A stretch of DNA of 55,430 nucleotides from Caballeronia glathei (GTDB taxonomy: Bacteria > Pseudomonadota > Gammaproteobacteria > Burkholderiales > Burkholderiaceae): NCBI RefSeq assembly GCF_000698595.1, contig NZ_JFHC01000056.1:1-55430 (forward strand). Reading direction: 5' to 3'. The notes under the pieces were generated by a model. The model worked only from the letters and a program-made list of their open reading frames with translations, was not told where the DNA came from and searched no databases. Within the stretch, counting starts at the first letter, position 1. Each line of letters opens with the position of its first letter. Shown here piece after piece: positions 1 to 8,895 of the stretch. Made by a program: the position numbers and the translations under genes.

Positions 1-216
1 TTACCCACTCCGTTTTCAAAAGAGCCCTAACAGCCATGTTTCCTTAGCCTTGAGACAAGGCGAATCAATCCGCTTACCTGAGGTCCCGGAATTTTCCATC
101 TCTTGAAGCGTTATCCGAGGAAGCGCTGCAACCCCTTCGTTGGGCCCTTGTGATCTTAGAGAGCCAGATGACGATCGGCCCGTTGCATATCCTTTAGGCT
201 TCAAAGGAAAGACATC

Positions 217-2052
217 ATGTGTGGAATTGTGGGCTGGGTAGACTACGAACGCGATCTGGGCGAACAAAAGCCGATCGTCGAGGCAATGACAAGCACAATG
301 GCACTGCGCGGGCCTGACGCTCAAGGTATCTGGATCGACCGCCACGCAGCACTTGGTCACCGCAGGCTCTCCGTCATCGACCTGGAAGGCGGAGTGCAGC
401 CAATGCAAGCTACTGAAGAAGGCAAGACGGTTGCGTGCTTGACCTACAGCGGCGAAGTCTACAACTTCGTTTCACTACGCGAAGAGTTGGTAAAGCGTGG
501 CCATCGCTTCACGACCCGAAGCGATACTGAAGTCGTGCTGCGCAGCTACCTGGAGTGGGGCGAATCGTTTGTCGATCGTCTGGTTGGCATCTACGCGTTC
601 GCGATCTGGGATTCGCGCAAAAAGGAGCTGCTTCTGGTGCGCGATCGTGTCGGCGTGAAGCCGCTGTTCTATCATCCGCTCGGCCGCGGCGTGTTGTTCG
701 GTTCCGAGCCGAAAGCGATCCTGGCTCACCCCGACGTGCACCCTCGAGTGGGCCTGGACGGGTTGCGGCACCTGATAAGCGCGTTCCGCATGCCTGGCGA
801 CGCGGCATACGAGGGCATGCATGAAGTGAAGCCAGGACACGTGCTGCGTGTGTCGCGCAATGGCATCGAACAACGATGCTACTGGAAGCTCGAAGGCCAC
901 GAGCATACCGATTCGCTCGACGTTACAATCGAAACGATTCGTGGACACTTCGACCGGATCATGCGCGAGCAGACCGTCGCCGACGTGCCGGTTTGCAGCC
1001 TGCTTTCGGGCGGACTCGATTCGTCGTTCGTCACGGCGACGGCCGACCGGATACTGCGACAACGCAACGGCAACGCAATGCATTCCTATTCGGTTGATTT
1101 TGCAGATCATGGCAAGGGTTTCGTCAAGGACGCGTATCGCGACACCGCCGATACGCCGTTCGTACGTGAATTCGTCAAGCAGGTGAAGACGCGACATACC
1201 GAGGTCGTGTTGAACAATCGCGACCTCGCGAACATGGAGGTGCGGCGTGCTGTCGTCGATGCGCTCGACTCGGCATGGTTTGTCGGGGGCGACCTGTTCC
1301 CATCGCTCTATCTGCTCTTCAAGGCAGTGCGCGAGACTTCGACGGTCGCATTGTCGGGTGAGGCAGCCGACGAAGTTTTCGGCGGCTATAGATGGTTCCA
1401 CACGCCCGAGACCGTCAACCTCGACACTTTTCCGTGGATGCGGCATGCATCGTCGAGGCTCGAGACGTTGTTATCGCCGGACCTGTCAAAGGAGCTTCGC
1501 CTGAAGGAGTATGAGGCCGACTGTTACGCTTCGGCGCTCCGCGCGGTACCGCATGTCGGCCAGACAGGCCTGGAGAAGCGTATGCGCGAGGTCTGCCACC
1601 TCCATCTCGCCAACTGGCTTCCGATCCTGCTGGACCGGAAGGACAGGATGAGCATGGCGGTGGGCCTCGAAGTCCGGGTGCCTTTCTGCGATCACGAACT
1701 GATGCAGTACGTGTTCAACACACCATGGAGCATGAAGACATTCGATGGGCGCGAGAAGAGCCTGCTGCGGGCAGCAGCCGGAGACGTCGTACCCGAGGCC
1801 ATCCTCCGTCGCGTGAAAAGCCCCTATCCGGCCACGCAAGACCCGGCATATGAACAGGCGTTGCGTGACGGCATGGCCCGCATGATCTCCGAGCCGTCGC
1901 CGCGCACGGCGCAGACCTTTAACGTAGACGCCATCCGCGAGATGCTTGATGAGCCGCTGGGCGAAGTCAGTATCGGTTGGGAACGACGAGACATGGATCA
2001 CGCGCTTGCCATGTCGGACTGGCTGGAAAGGTACGACGTAGAACTGGTATGA
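217..2052 (+). CDS. asnB: Asparagine synthase (glutamine-hydrolysing)
   Basis: This 611-residue protein makes asparagine from aspartate, ATP and glutamine in the cytoplasm. The start is fixed by MCGIVGW, because Cys2 must become the N-terminal nucleophile of the class II glutaminase domain (about residues 2-200). The ATP-pyrophosphatase loop SGGLDS lies at residues 264-269 of the C-terminal synthetase domain, and GEAADEVFGGY follows further on. An AAAGGA ribosome site sits just upstream. Length fits the family (about 550-650). It stands alone, with no peptide-synthesis partners in view, so a housekeeping or accessory asparagine synthetase is likeliest. A role in modifying another carboxylate cannot be excluded from sequence. 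Confidence 0.93.
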   Translation: MCGIVGWVDYERDLGEQKPIVEAMTSTMALRGPDAQGIWIDRHAALGHRRLSVIDLEGGVQPMQATEEGKTVACLTYSGEVYNFVSLREELVKRGHRFTTRSDTEVVLRSYLEWGESFVDRLVGIYAFAIWDSRKKELLLVRDRVGVKPLFYHPLGRGVLFGSEPKAILAHPDVHPRVGLDGLRHLISAFRMPGDAAYEGMHEVKPGHVLRVSRNGIEQRCYWKLEGHEHTDSLDVTIETIRGHFDRIMREQTVADVPVCSLLSGGLDSSFVTATADRILRQRNGNAMHSYSVDFADHGKGFVKDAYRDTADTPFVREFVKQVKTRHTEVVLNNRDLANMEVRRAVVDALDSAWFVGGDLFPSLYLLFKAVRETSTVALSGEAADEVFGGYRWFHTPETVNLDTFPWMRHASSRLETLLSPDLSKELRLKEYEADCYASALRAVPHVGQTGLEKRMREVCHLHLANWLPILLDRKDRMSMAVGLEVRVPFCDHELMQYVFNTPWSMKTFDGREKSLLRAAAGDVVPEAILRRVKSPYPATQDPAYEQALRDGMARMISEPSPRTAQTFNVDAIREMLDEPLGEVSIGWERRDMDHALAMSDWLERYDVELV

Positions 2053-2394
2053 CCGCCCCGGTCTCTTTGTTACCGAACACGACACGGTGCGGCGGGGCGA
2101 GCGGCCGGTAACTGGCGCTTGGCGCTGATCAGACGTCCGTTTGTCCGAGCCGCTTCAGTCGTGTATTGCCCGTCGACCCGTCTAAAGATCGGCGCCGCGT
2201 AGTCTTTGTGAATCTCGCGCTAGCGGTCGAAATCGGGTCTCGGGAATAGACTGAAGAAGTCGATGCGATCCGCTGGATTTGCTTCGTGGCTTCTGCACAC
2301 AAGAATCCCTCATCCGGAACGTGATACAGGGACGAATTACAACGCGACGGCGGCCGGCCCGATCCGACCCGCCACACACATGACTCTCGCAAAC
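2053..2394. other. Gene-free stretch between asnB and the receiver gene
   Basis: I see no supported gene here. A short stem GACCG/CGGTC at 2051-2063 followed by TCTTTGTT could end asnB transcription but is only 5 bp. Open frames on the minus strand run opposite the receiver gene and lack recognisable domains. Confidence 0.4.
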
Positions 2395-2410
2395 TGGCAC
2401 TTTGCTTGCT
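2395..2410 (+). promoter_or_regulatory. Sigma-54 (RpoN) type -24/-12 promoter
   Basis: The sequence TGGCAC-TTTGC-TTGCT has the invariant GG (2396-2397) and GC (2408-2409) separated by exactly ten bases, matching the RpoN consensus TGGCAC-N5-TTGCW. Transcription would start near 2421, about 40 bases before the receiver gene at 2463. No enhancer-binding site is obvious upstream. The match is seen directly; its use is inferred. Confidence 0.6.
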
Positions 2411-2462
2411 TATCAGGCATGCGCACGCGCCGCGTGCCCGATTGGAAGATGTCGGGGGCTCT

Positions 2463-2861
2463 ATGGAAATCCTGGTCATCGATGATGCTCGTGATTCAGC
2501 AGACAGTTTGGCCGCGCTCGCAACGGAGATAGGCCACACAGTCTGCGTTGCATATGACTGCAAGACTGCGCTGGAGTATGCAATGACTCGCAGTTTCGAC
2601 GTGATCCTGTGCGATGTGGGATTGCCTGACGGAGACGGCCGGGAAACCTGCGAGCGGCTGCGCTCCGCGGGCGCATCGCAGGATGCCTGCATGATCGCCG
2701 TAACGGGCCGAACCGATCTGCGCGGCGACGATTTTCCGTCGTTCGACGGATATCTGCACAAGCCGATCACGTGGCCCGCGTTAAGACACGCTCTCGAAAC
2801 CTGGGACAAGGCTGGTCTGGACTTTCAGAAGCCCGCGCCAGCTGTTGGCGACGGGCCGTGA
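2463..2861 (+). CDS. Stand-alone response-regulator receiver domain protein
   Basis: This 132-residue protein is a single CheY-like receiver with no output domain. The acidic pair is Asp7-Asp8, the phospho-acceptor is Asp51 in CDVGLPDGDG, the switch Thr is in AVTGRT, and the conserved Lys is in HKPI. I start at the Met of MEILVIDD because the strand-1 motif follows immediately; 19 further residues in frame upstream look untranslated. No histidine kinase lies beside it, so the partner must be elsewhere. Such single receivers often relay phosphate from hybrid kinases or act on a partner by contact. Confidence 0.85.
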   Translation: MEILVIDDARDSADSLAALATEIGHTVCVAYDCKTALEYAMTRSFDVILCDVGLPDGDGRETCERLRSAGASQDACMIAVTGRTDLRGDDFPSFDGYLHKPITWPALRHALETWDKAGLDFQKPAPAVGDGP

Positions 2862-2923
2862 GCCGCACGACGGCAACGGGCCGCGCATGGTGGCGCGCGT
2901 TACCCGGAGCGTGAGGCGTCCCC

Positions 2924-2941
2924 TTCCCGCTTGCGCGGGAA
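2924..2941. terminator. Hairpin between convergent genes
   Basis: TTCCCGC and GCGGGAA form a perfect 7-bp stem around a TTGC loop. It lies between the 3' ends of the receiver gene (plus) and the VOC dioxygenase (minus), so it could serve both. There is no T tract on either side, so efficiency is uncertain. Confidence 0.45.
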
Positions 2942-2988
2942 CGGTCATGGCTCCTCGTTCGATCGTGGATGTTAAGCCGATGGCAGGT

Positions 2989-3948
2989 TCAGTACTTCAG
3001 CGGCTGGAGATACGCCATCATTTCCTCCTTACGCGCAGCGAAGGCGGGCGGAACCTTGAAGGTCTTTCCCAGCTCCTCGTAGGGTTCATCGATGGTGAAC
3101 CCCTGCGGCTTTGACACCGTCGCTTCGAACAGCGCACCGGAAGGTGTGCGGACATAGATCGAGTCGAAGTAACCGCGATCCTTGGTGTCGGACGTGTCGG
3201 TGAAACCGAGGCCCTCGAGGCGCGCCTTGACCTTCGTCTGCTCGGGATGTCCGTCGACCTGAAAAGCGCAGTGATGAACGATGCCTTCTCCAAACGTCCA
3301 GCTTGCCGGCGGAAGGCCGGGTTCAATACGATAGTCGACGATCTTTCCTGGACCGCCGTCACCGAATACATAGCGCGCGTAATCGCCGTCGGTGTCCAGC
3401 AGACGGGCGGACCAGCCAGATTGCATGAACTCCTCCGATGGCGTCATGGTCGGAACGCTGACGGTGACCGAGTGCGTTCCCCGAACGCCCAGGTCGGCCG
3501 GCACCTCTCCGTTCGAGTAGGGCTTGCGATCGTCGTCTGCGATGCCGATGAGCTCGTATTCGATACCACCAGGATTCTGGAGCCGCAGGCCGCGTTCACC
3601 GAATCGTTCAAACTCGACGAACGACAGACCATGCTCCTTCAGTCGCTGGCGCCAGAATGAAAGCGACGATACCGGTACGGACAATGACACTACGTTGATC
3701 TGGCCCGATCCTTTTCTTGCCTTTCGCCCTGACTGCCGCATCGGGAACGTTGTGATCAACGTGCTTTCTTCGCCGCGGTCGTTCCCGTAATACAGGTGAT
3801 AGATAGGCTCCGTTCCATCGTAAAGCGCCGTCTTTTTGACGCTCTTCAACGACAAAACCCTGGTGTGAAAATCATAGTCTTCTTGCGCATCGCCAACGCA
3901 CAGGGTGACGTGGTGATGCCGGCGAATCGTTGCGTTCGGTTCTGTCAT
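2989..3948 (-). CDS. VOC-family ring-cleaving dioxygenase (MhqO/MhqA-like)
   Basis: The 319-residue protein carries two vicinal-oxygen-chelate repeats, each opening with a His: HHHVTLCVGD near residues 11-20 and GTHSVTVSVP near the middle. Further likely metal ligands are His in IVHHCAF and Glu in ALFEATVS. Members of this family use Fe(II) to open hydroquinone- or catechol-type rings and are often induced by quinones. I use the ATG at 3948, preceded by GAGG, rather than the TTG four codons upstream. It is a single-gene unit on the minus strand, convergent with the receiver gene. The exact substrate cannot be read from sequence. Confidence 0.85.
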   Translation of the reverse strand: MTEPNATIRRHHHVTLCVGDAQEDYDFHTRVLSLKSVKKTALYDGTEPIYHLYYGNDRGEESTLITTFPMRQSGRKARKGSGQINVVSLSVPVSSLSFWRQRLKEHGLSFVEFERFGERGLRLQNPGGIEYELIGIADDDRKPYSNGEVPADLGVRGTHSVTVSVPTMTPSEEFMQSGWSARLLDTDGDYARYVFGDGGPGKIVDYRIEPGLPPASWTFGEGIVHHCAFQVDGHPEQTKVKARLEGLGFTDTSDTKDRGYFDSIYVRTPSGALFEATVSKPQGFTIDEPYEELGKTFKVPPAFAARKEEMMAYLQPLKY

Positions 3949-4337
3949 GACCTGCCTCAATGTAAGTCAATCATCTGTATGCCTCTGAACAATCCGAACT
4001 TTCGCACCCGTTGCCATCCGTTGTCTCGCTCAGACCTGGCGTGCATTACACGAACGATCCCAAGGCCAAAGCGTCCCGCATACAAGCCGGACGCGGGGCA
4101 CCGTGTGCGTAAATCCCGGACAAATCCGTGATCGCACAGATCACGAAATTGTCCTCTACATAACGCGACGAGGCACCACCGTATTCCGGAGAATGAGATC
4201 GGGATCGCTTGCCATTGCATGGCCCAGGACCCGCAACGCGTTCGATGACCGCACCAGCGGGCCCGCACATCTGCCTTGCGGTTGAGCGCGGCAGCACCGG
4301 CCGCATCCGGCCGCGGGCCCAATGATCCCGTCATGCA
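3949..4337. other. Gene-free stretch, probable promoter region of the VOC gene
   Basis: About 390 bases separate the VOC start from the methyltransferase stop on the same strand. A minus-strand open frame covers 3957-4334, but its composition (rich in Arg, Cys and Trp) and lack of any domain argue against coding. I see no clear promoter or hairpin. Confidence 0.4.
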
Positions 4338-5189
4338 TCATCGCTTGAGAATGACGACCTCGAGATACTCACTGGGCACGACGAGGGAGGACGGTCCGGC
4401 TACATTCATACGCTCGAGCAGGTGCACGATCTCGCCCTCCAGTTCGATCTGTCGCGCAGGTTCAAGTGCCGCGAAGGCGCGGTGTGTGGGTCCATAGAAG
4501 TCGCGAAATACCTGGATCCAGTGCATGCTCGAGCGGTAGCGGAAATTGAACAGCTTGCGCTCGCACCGGATGTCGACAGCTTCGCACCCGAAGAGCGCCA
4601 CGAGATGAGGCTCGGTGCCCCAGAGTGCGGGAGACTGCATTCCCGCAGGCGGCGGAACGTAGGCTCCGATCACCTTGAATAACTGACCAATGAAACCTTC
4701 AGGCGTCCAGTTCGCCAGCCCGATGCGGCCACCGTCCCGGACTACCCGCAACATCTCTCTCGCAGGGCGCGTGTGGTCCGGCGTGAACATCGCACCGAAC
4801 GTCGACAGCACAACGTCGAAGCATGCATCATCGAACGGCAGGTCCTCTGCATCCGCTACCTTGAAGACGACGTCCGCGCGTTCGGCATCCGCGCGCTCCC
4901 TGCCTCTCTCAAGCAACGCGGGGACATAGTCTGTCGATGTCACACGCGCGAAGCGACGGGCCGCCGCGAGCGTGGCATTGCCGTTACCGGCTGCGACGTC
5001 CAGGACGCGCTCGCCGGCACGTATGTCGATCGCCTCGGCAAGGGACTCGCCGACCAGCTGCAAGGTCGTGCCGATAACAGAGAAATCTCCGCTCGCCCAT
5101 GTTGCCTGCTGCTTTGCCTTGATCGCCGCGAAGTCAGGCTGCGCGCGAGACAAGTGAGCGGGTGCTGCGGAAGTATTCAGTGCATGCAT
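4338..5189 (-). CDS. Class I SAM-dependent methyltransferase
   Basis: This 283-residue protein has the Rossmann methyltransferase motif I VLDVAAGNGNATLAAA near residues 55-70, followed by an acidic strand-2 end (TSTDYVPALL), ADAEDLPFDDACFD (motif II region) and LRVVRDGGRIGLANWTPEG (motif III). It resembles UbiE/Methyltransf_11 enzymes that act on small molecules. I choose the internal ATG at 5189, since the 88 residues upstream in frame do not resemble the family. It is transcribed away from the AraC gene at 5419, which suggests that regulator controls it. The substrate is unknown. Confidence 0.85.
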   Translation of the reverse strand: MHALNTSAAPAHLSRAQPDFAAIKAKQQATWASGDFSVIGTTLQLVGESLAEAIDIRAGERVLDVAAGNGNATLAAARRFARVTSTDYVPALLERGRERADAERADVVFKVADAEDLPFDDACFDVVLSTFGAMFTPDHTRPAREMLRVVRDGGRIGLANWTPEGFIGQLFKVIGAYVPPPAGMQSPALWGTEPHLVALFGCEAVDIRCERKLFNFRYRSSMHWIQVFRDFYGPTHRAFAALEPARQIELEGEIVHLLERMNVAGPSSLVVPSEYLEVVILKR

Positions 5190-5418
5190 GGTTCGTCCCC
5201 AGATGATCTTGAGCATCGCCCGAATGGCGAGCAGATGCAGTATCCCCGTACCGGTTTCTGCGCACCTGCCCGCAAGTCGTCGCGAATTGCCCGATGCTCT
5301 TTTCCTGGATTCGCGTGCTGCGGGATTTGCCTCCGGTTTCACGGCTCCCGAGATGAGCACGTTGAACGTGCCCGTCATTCCGCGGTTTAATATCTGGTAA
5401 AAAAGCGCGGGAGCCGAA

Positions 5419-6432
5419 ATGAGCCACGACATCCTCTCCGATGTGTTGCGCACGGTACGTTTGCGCGGAGCGCTTTTCTATCATGTGAATGGAAGCCGGA
5501 GCTGGGCTGCGGAGGCGCTTCCTGCGCGAGAGGTTGCGAATATCGTCTTGCCGGGATGTGAGCACGTCATGGAGTATCACGTGGTCACGCGCGGCTTCTG
5601 CTGGGGTGCCATAGTGGGAGAGGCGCCCGTGCGCCTCGGCAGTGGCGACATCCTCGTCTTCCCGCAAGGCGATGCACATGTCATTTCGAGCGCGCCGGGA
5701 ATCCGGCCGCCGGCCGGCGCTGCCGGGCTCCCCGGCAGCATCGATCAGCTACCCTTCACGATGAACTTCGACGCAACCGAAGCTCGACAAGACGCGCACC
5801 CGGAAGACCGCTGCGAAACGGAGGTCGTGTGCGGTTTCCTGGGCTGCGACATACGGCCGTTCAACCCGCTGGTTGCTGTGTTGCCGCGACTCCTGCATGT
5901 GAAGGAGACCGCAAATGAAGGCTGGATTAACCACTTCATGCATCACGCCGTCGCGGAGTCGAAGCGCAAGCGGCCGGGCGGCGAGGCCATGCTCGAGCGG
6001 ATGAGCGAAATGATGTTCGTCGACGCGGTGCGCCGATACGTCGATTCCCTGCCCGAAGACAGTCGAGGATGGCTTGCGGGGCTGCGGGATCGCTTCGTTG
6101 GCCGCGCGCTTGCAGTCATGCACGACGCCCCGGCGCACGAGTGGACCGTGGAGGAACTGGGTGAGCGGGTAGGTCTCTCACGCTCGGCCTTGCATGAGCG
6201 CTTCGTTGACATGATAGGGCTGCCTCCGATGCAGTACCTGGTGAAATGGAGGATGCAACTGGCCGCGGGGCTCTTGCGCAATACCAGTTCGACCGTCGCT
6301 GCAGTAGCCCAGGATGTCGGCTATGCGTCCGAGGCCGCGTTCATCCGGGCGTTCAAGCGGCTCGTAGGAAAGCCTCCGGCGGCCTGGCGCAGGGAAAATG
6401 CCCCGAGCGCCGGCGCCACGATCAAGCGGTAG
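5419..6432 (+). CDS. AraC-family transcriptional regulator with N-terminal cupin
   Basis: A 337-residue regulator. Residues about 10-200 match the cupin_6 sensor domain often fused to AraC regulators (early motif ALFYHVNGSRSWAAEALP, then YHVVTRG and GDILVFPQGDAHV). Residues about 230-325 form the double helix-turn-helix, with VEELGERVGLSRSALHERF, then VAAVAQDVGYASEAAFIRAF and KPPAAWR. GGGAG precedes the ATG. It is divergent from the methyltransferase gene with about 230 bases between them. In this subfamily the inducer is usually a small reactive or aromatic compound, but nothing here identifies it. Confidence 0.9.
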   Translation: MSHDILSDVLRTVRLRGALFYHVNGSRSWAAEALPAREVANIVLPGCEHVMEYHVVTRGFCWGAIVGEAPVRLGSGDILVFPQGDAHVISSAPGIRPPAGAAGLPGSIDQLPFTMNFDATEARQDAHPEDRCETEVVCGFLGCDIRPFNPLVAVLPRLLHVKETANEGWINHFMHHAVAESKRKRPGGEAMLERMSEMMFVDAVRRYVDSLPEDSRGWLAGLRDRFVGRALAVMHDAPAHEWTVEELGERVGLSRSALHERFVDMIGLPPMQYLVKWRMQLAAGLLRNTSSTVAAVAQDVGYASEAAFIRAFKRLVGKPPAAWRRENAPSAGATIKR

Positions 6433-6852
6433 GGAATGAAGTTCTAGGTTCACCAATCCTGCAGACTCGGAACGTCTGTCAGAGGAGATCGCACTTGACG
6501 CGCGCACGGTCGCGCGGTGGGCTGGCGTCAGGGACCAGTGCAAGGTCGCCTAGCTGTGAAGCGTCAAGACGTTGAATTGCGTATCCGCGCATGACGCCGT
6601 GGCGAAGATGAGCGATCGCCAGAATCCAGCGCCTGTTGTGGGGTACGGACCTGCGAGTGTCTGCGCGGATTGTGTGGCGCGTGTCCGCAGATGGCCCGGC
6701 TCACCGGACGATCGCCAACGGCTGCCGATGCATCGGCTTTGCGAATGCAGAGCGGGCTTGCTCCTGGAGTAGCCACTCGCTACCTGGGACAGTTCGTGGC
6801 GCGGTGATTTCGGCAATCCCCGCGCCCACGGCTGCAGACGGACGGCACCGAT
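6433..6852. other. Gene-free stretch between AraC and DUF4148 genes
   Basis: Short open frames exist on both strands (for example 6572-6772 plus, with a CxxC), but none has a ribosome site plus a recognisable domain. The two flanking genes are convergent, so this is probably a terminator region or decayed sequence. I see no strong hairpin. Confidence 0.4.
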
Positions 6853-7176
6853 TCATTGACCGCCGAAGTAAAGCTTGTTCATGTCGGCAGGAGAAGCGGG
6901 TTTTATCGCGGTTCCGCTTCCGGATGCCGATGAACCGCTGACCGCTCCGCCATAGCCCGTTGCCGAGTTGCTGGAGGATATGCGCGCCTGTGCCGCCTGG
7001 ATGTTCGCGGGATAATTCGACTCGTCTCCAGCGCCTGGCTCGTAGCCCGCCAGTTCGAGTTGCTTGAGTTCAGTGCGCACCTCGGCTCTCGTGACGGGCG
7101 AGTCCGATTGCGCGAATGACACGATCGGAGCCGCGAGCACCGACGCGGCAACCGCTGCAAAGATAAACGATTTCAT
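6853..7176 (-). CDS. DUF4148 small secreted protein
   Basis: A 107-residue protein with a Sec signal peptide (MKSFIFAAVAASVLAAPIV, likely cut after SFA, residue 22). The DUF4148 signature follows: TRAEVRTELKQLELAGYEPG with a downstream YPANIQAAQARI. The tail is rich in Ser, Gly and Ala. DUF4148 proteins are abundant in Burkholderiales and have no established function. GGAGG nine bases upstream supports the ATG at 7176, so the nine residues further upstream in frame are left out. The mature protein should be periplasmic or exported. Confidence 0.88.
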   Translation of the reverse strand: MKSFIFAAVAASVLAAPIVSFAQSDSPVTRAEVRTELKQLELAGYEPGAGDESNYPANIQAAQARISSSNSATGYGGAVSGSSASGSGTAIKPASPADMNKLYFGGQ

Positions 7177-7495
7177 GATGGCCCACCTCCGAAGCTTGTT
7201 CATTAGCTCATTACAAACATCCTGATCCGGGACCGACGATTCAAGGATAGTCGACCCCGGCGCGATGCTGTTTTGAATGACGTCTCAGACTGCTGACGGT
7301 CATGTTTCCGCCATAAATCGTCGCGCACGCGAGTGCTGATCCAGTGCCCGCATGGCTCGCGGAATCCGCTCGCAAAGCCGTTCACCTGTGAGCTTTCGTC
7401 AATGGCTCAATATTTTTCGTAGATTGTGGTAACGCGATTCCCCAAGCTAAATTGCTCTCACGGCGCCCTCCACGCGTCGGATTCCAAGAGAAAAC
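7177..7495. other. Divergent intergenic region (DUF4148 / MFS)
   Basis: About 320 bases hold the promoters for the leftward DUF4148 gene and the rightward MFS gene. AT-rich patches lie near 7408-7440. The MFS leader ends TTCCAAGAGAAAAC before ATG, similar to the leader of the dehydratase gene at 17113 (ATCCAAGAGGAAAACC). No palindrome stands out. Confidence 0.35.
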
Positions 7496-8830
7496 ATGCC
7501 GACGAGCCCTCAGAAACCTGCGATTTCCGACCGCCTGATGAAGCGCATTGCGTGGCGGCTCGCGCCGCTGATGATCGCGATGTACATTGCGAACCAGCTC
7601 GATCGTGCCAATGTCGGCTACGCCGCGCTGACCATGAATGCCGAGCTCGGACTGACCACGGCGCAATACGGCCTGGCGGCAAGCCTGTTCTTTCTCGGCT
7701 ATATCCTGTTCGAGGTACCGAGCAACCTGTGCATGCATCGCTTCGGCGCGCGGATCTGGATCACGCGCATCCTGCTCACATGGGGCGCGGTGTCCTCGCT
7801 CACGAGCCTCGTGCCAGACGGACGCTGGCTCTATGCCGCCCGCTTCGTTCTCGGCGCATTCGAAGCGGGCCTCTTCCCCGGCATGGTGTACTACCTGACG
7901 CTCTGGATGCCGGCGCGCAACCGGGTCTGGATGATGTCGCTCTTCGTCACGGCCATTCCGTTGACGGGCGTGCTCGGTGCGCCCGTCTCGACCTGGCTGA
8001 TGGCCCACGCGAACCTGTTCGGCCTGAGCGGCTGGCGCGCGATGCTCTTCCTCGAAGGCCTGCCGTCGATTCTTCTGGGCATCGTGGCCTACTTTCATCT
8101 CGCTGACGACCCGGCAAAAGCCCGCTGGCTGTCCTCCGCTGAGAAGAAGGAGATCGCCGCCGCGCTGGCCGCCGAGCATGCGGACGCCTCGACGAGCACC
8201 TCGCCGGCCACCGCCTGGGACGCGCTCAGAAACCCGAAGGTTTGGGCCCTCGGTGTCGTGTACTTCGGCACGAATGCCGGCATCATCGGGCTGCTGTATT
8301 TTCTGCCGCAGGTCGTCAAGTCATTCGAAAGCAGCTTTGGCGTGAAGTACAGCATCGTCGACGTCGGGCTCATCACGGCCATTCCGTTCGGCTGCGCGGT
8401 CGTGATCATGCTGATCTGGGGGCGGCTCGTCAGCCGGCGGCAGATCGGCGCCGTGCACGTCGCGGGACCGCTCCTGGTTTGCGCGGCGGCCCTATCCGTG
8501 GCGCTGCTGCTGAAGTCGCCGTACCAGTCGATCATCGCGTTTGCGATCGGCGCATCGAGCTGCTTCTGCACGATCACGACCTTCTGGCAATTGCCGAGCC
8601 GCTTCATGAGCGACCGCGCCGCCGCTGCGGGGATTGCGCTGATAACGAGCATCGGCGTGTCCTCGGGCTTCCTGCTGCCCTATTTCATCGGCTGGGTGAA
8701 GGATGCGACGGGAAGTTTCGAGCTAGCGTTCATCGGCATCGCGGTCACGATGGTGATTGCCGCCACGGTTGTCGTGATACTGGAAGCGCGCCTGCGCGGT
8801 GTCGGCCCCACGCGCCTCGCCACCGAGTGA
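7496..8830 (+). CDS. MFS transporter, anion:cation symporter family
   Basis: A 444-residue inner-membrane protein with the 12-helix pattern of the ACS family (glucarate, tartrate and phthalate type). Diagnostic early segments are NQLDRANVGYAALTMN after helix 1, GYILFEVPSNLCMHRFGARIW and FEAGLFPGMVYYLTLW. A central loop lies around residues 205-240. It is upstream of a LysR gene and near a class II aldolase, suggesting uptake of a hydroxy or aromatic acid feeding those enzymes. Substrate prediction in this family is unreliable without experiment. Confidence 0.9.
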   Translation: MPTSPQKPAISDRLMKRIAWRLAPLMIAMYIANQLDRANVGYAALTMNAELGLTTAQYGLAASLFFLGYILFEVPSNLCMHRFGARIWITRILLTWGAVSSLTSLVPDGRWLYAARFVLGAFEAGLFPGMVYYLTLWMPARNRVWMMSLFVTAIPLTGVLGAPVSTWLMAHANLFGLSGWRAMLFLEGLPSILLGIVAYFHLADDPAKARWLSSAEKKEIAAALAAEHADASTSTSPATAWDALRNPKVWALGVVYFGTNAGIIGLLYFLPQVVKSFESSFGVKYSIVDVGLITAIPFGCAVVIMLIWGRLVSRRQIGAVHVAGPLLVCAAALSVALLLKSPYQSIIAFAIGASSCFCTITTFWQLPSRFMSDRAAAAGIALITSIGVSSGFLLPYFIGWVKDATGSFELAFIGIAVTMVIAATVVVILEARLRGVGPTRLATE

Positions 8831-8875
8831 AAATTGATGCGTTATGCTCGATGCATGATGGATCGGACAATTTTC
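8829..8875. promoter_or_regulatory. Inverted repeat GAAAATTG / CAATTTTC
   Basis: GAAAATTG (8829-8836) and its exact reverse complement (8868-8875) flank 31 bases between the MFS stop and the LysR start. It could be a LysR operator or a weak terminator of the MFS transcript. The repeat is seen; its role is a guess. Confidence 0.35.
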
Positions 8876-8895
8876 GCTGAGGCAGGGAGTGGGGC

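Noticed and set aside
1..216. Possible 3' end of a gene at the left edge
   Set aside because: No frame entering from the left shows a recognisable C-terminus; an overlapping minus-strand frame (16-408) is antisense to asnB.
3957..4334. A 125-codon minus-strand frame upstream of the VOC gene
   Set aside because: Composition and lack of motifs argue against coding; overlapping frames are equally open.
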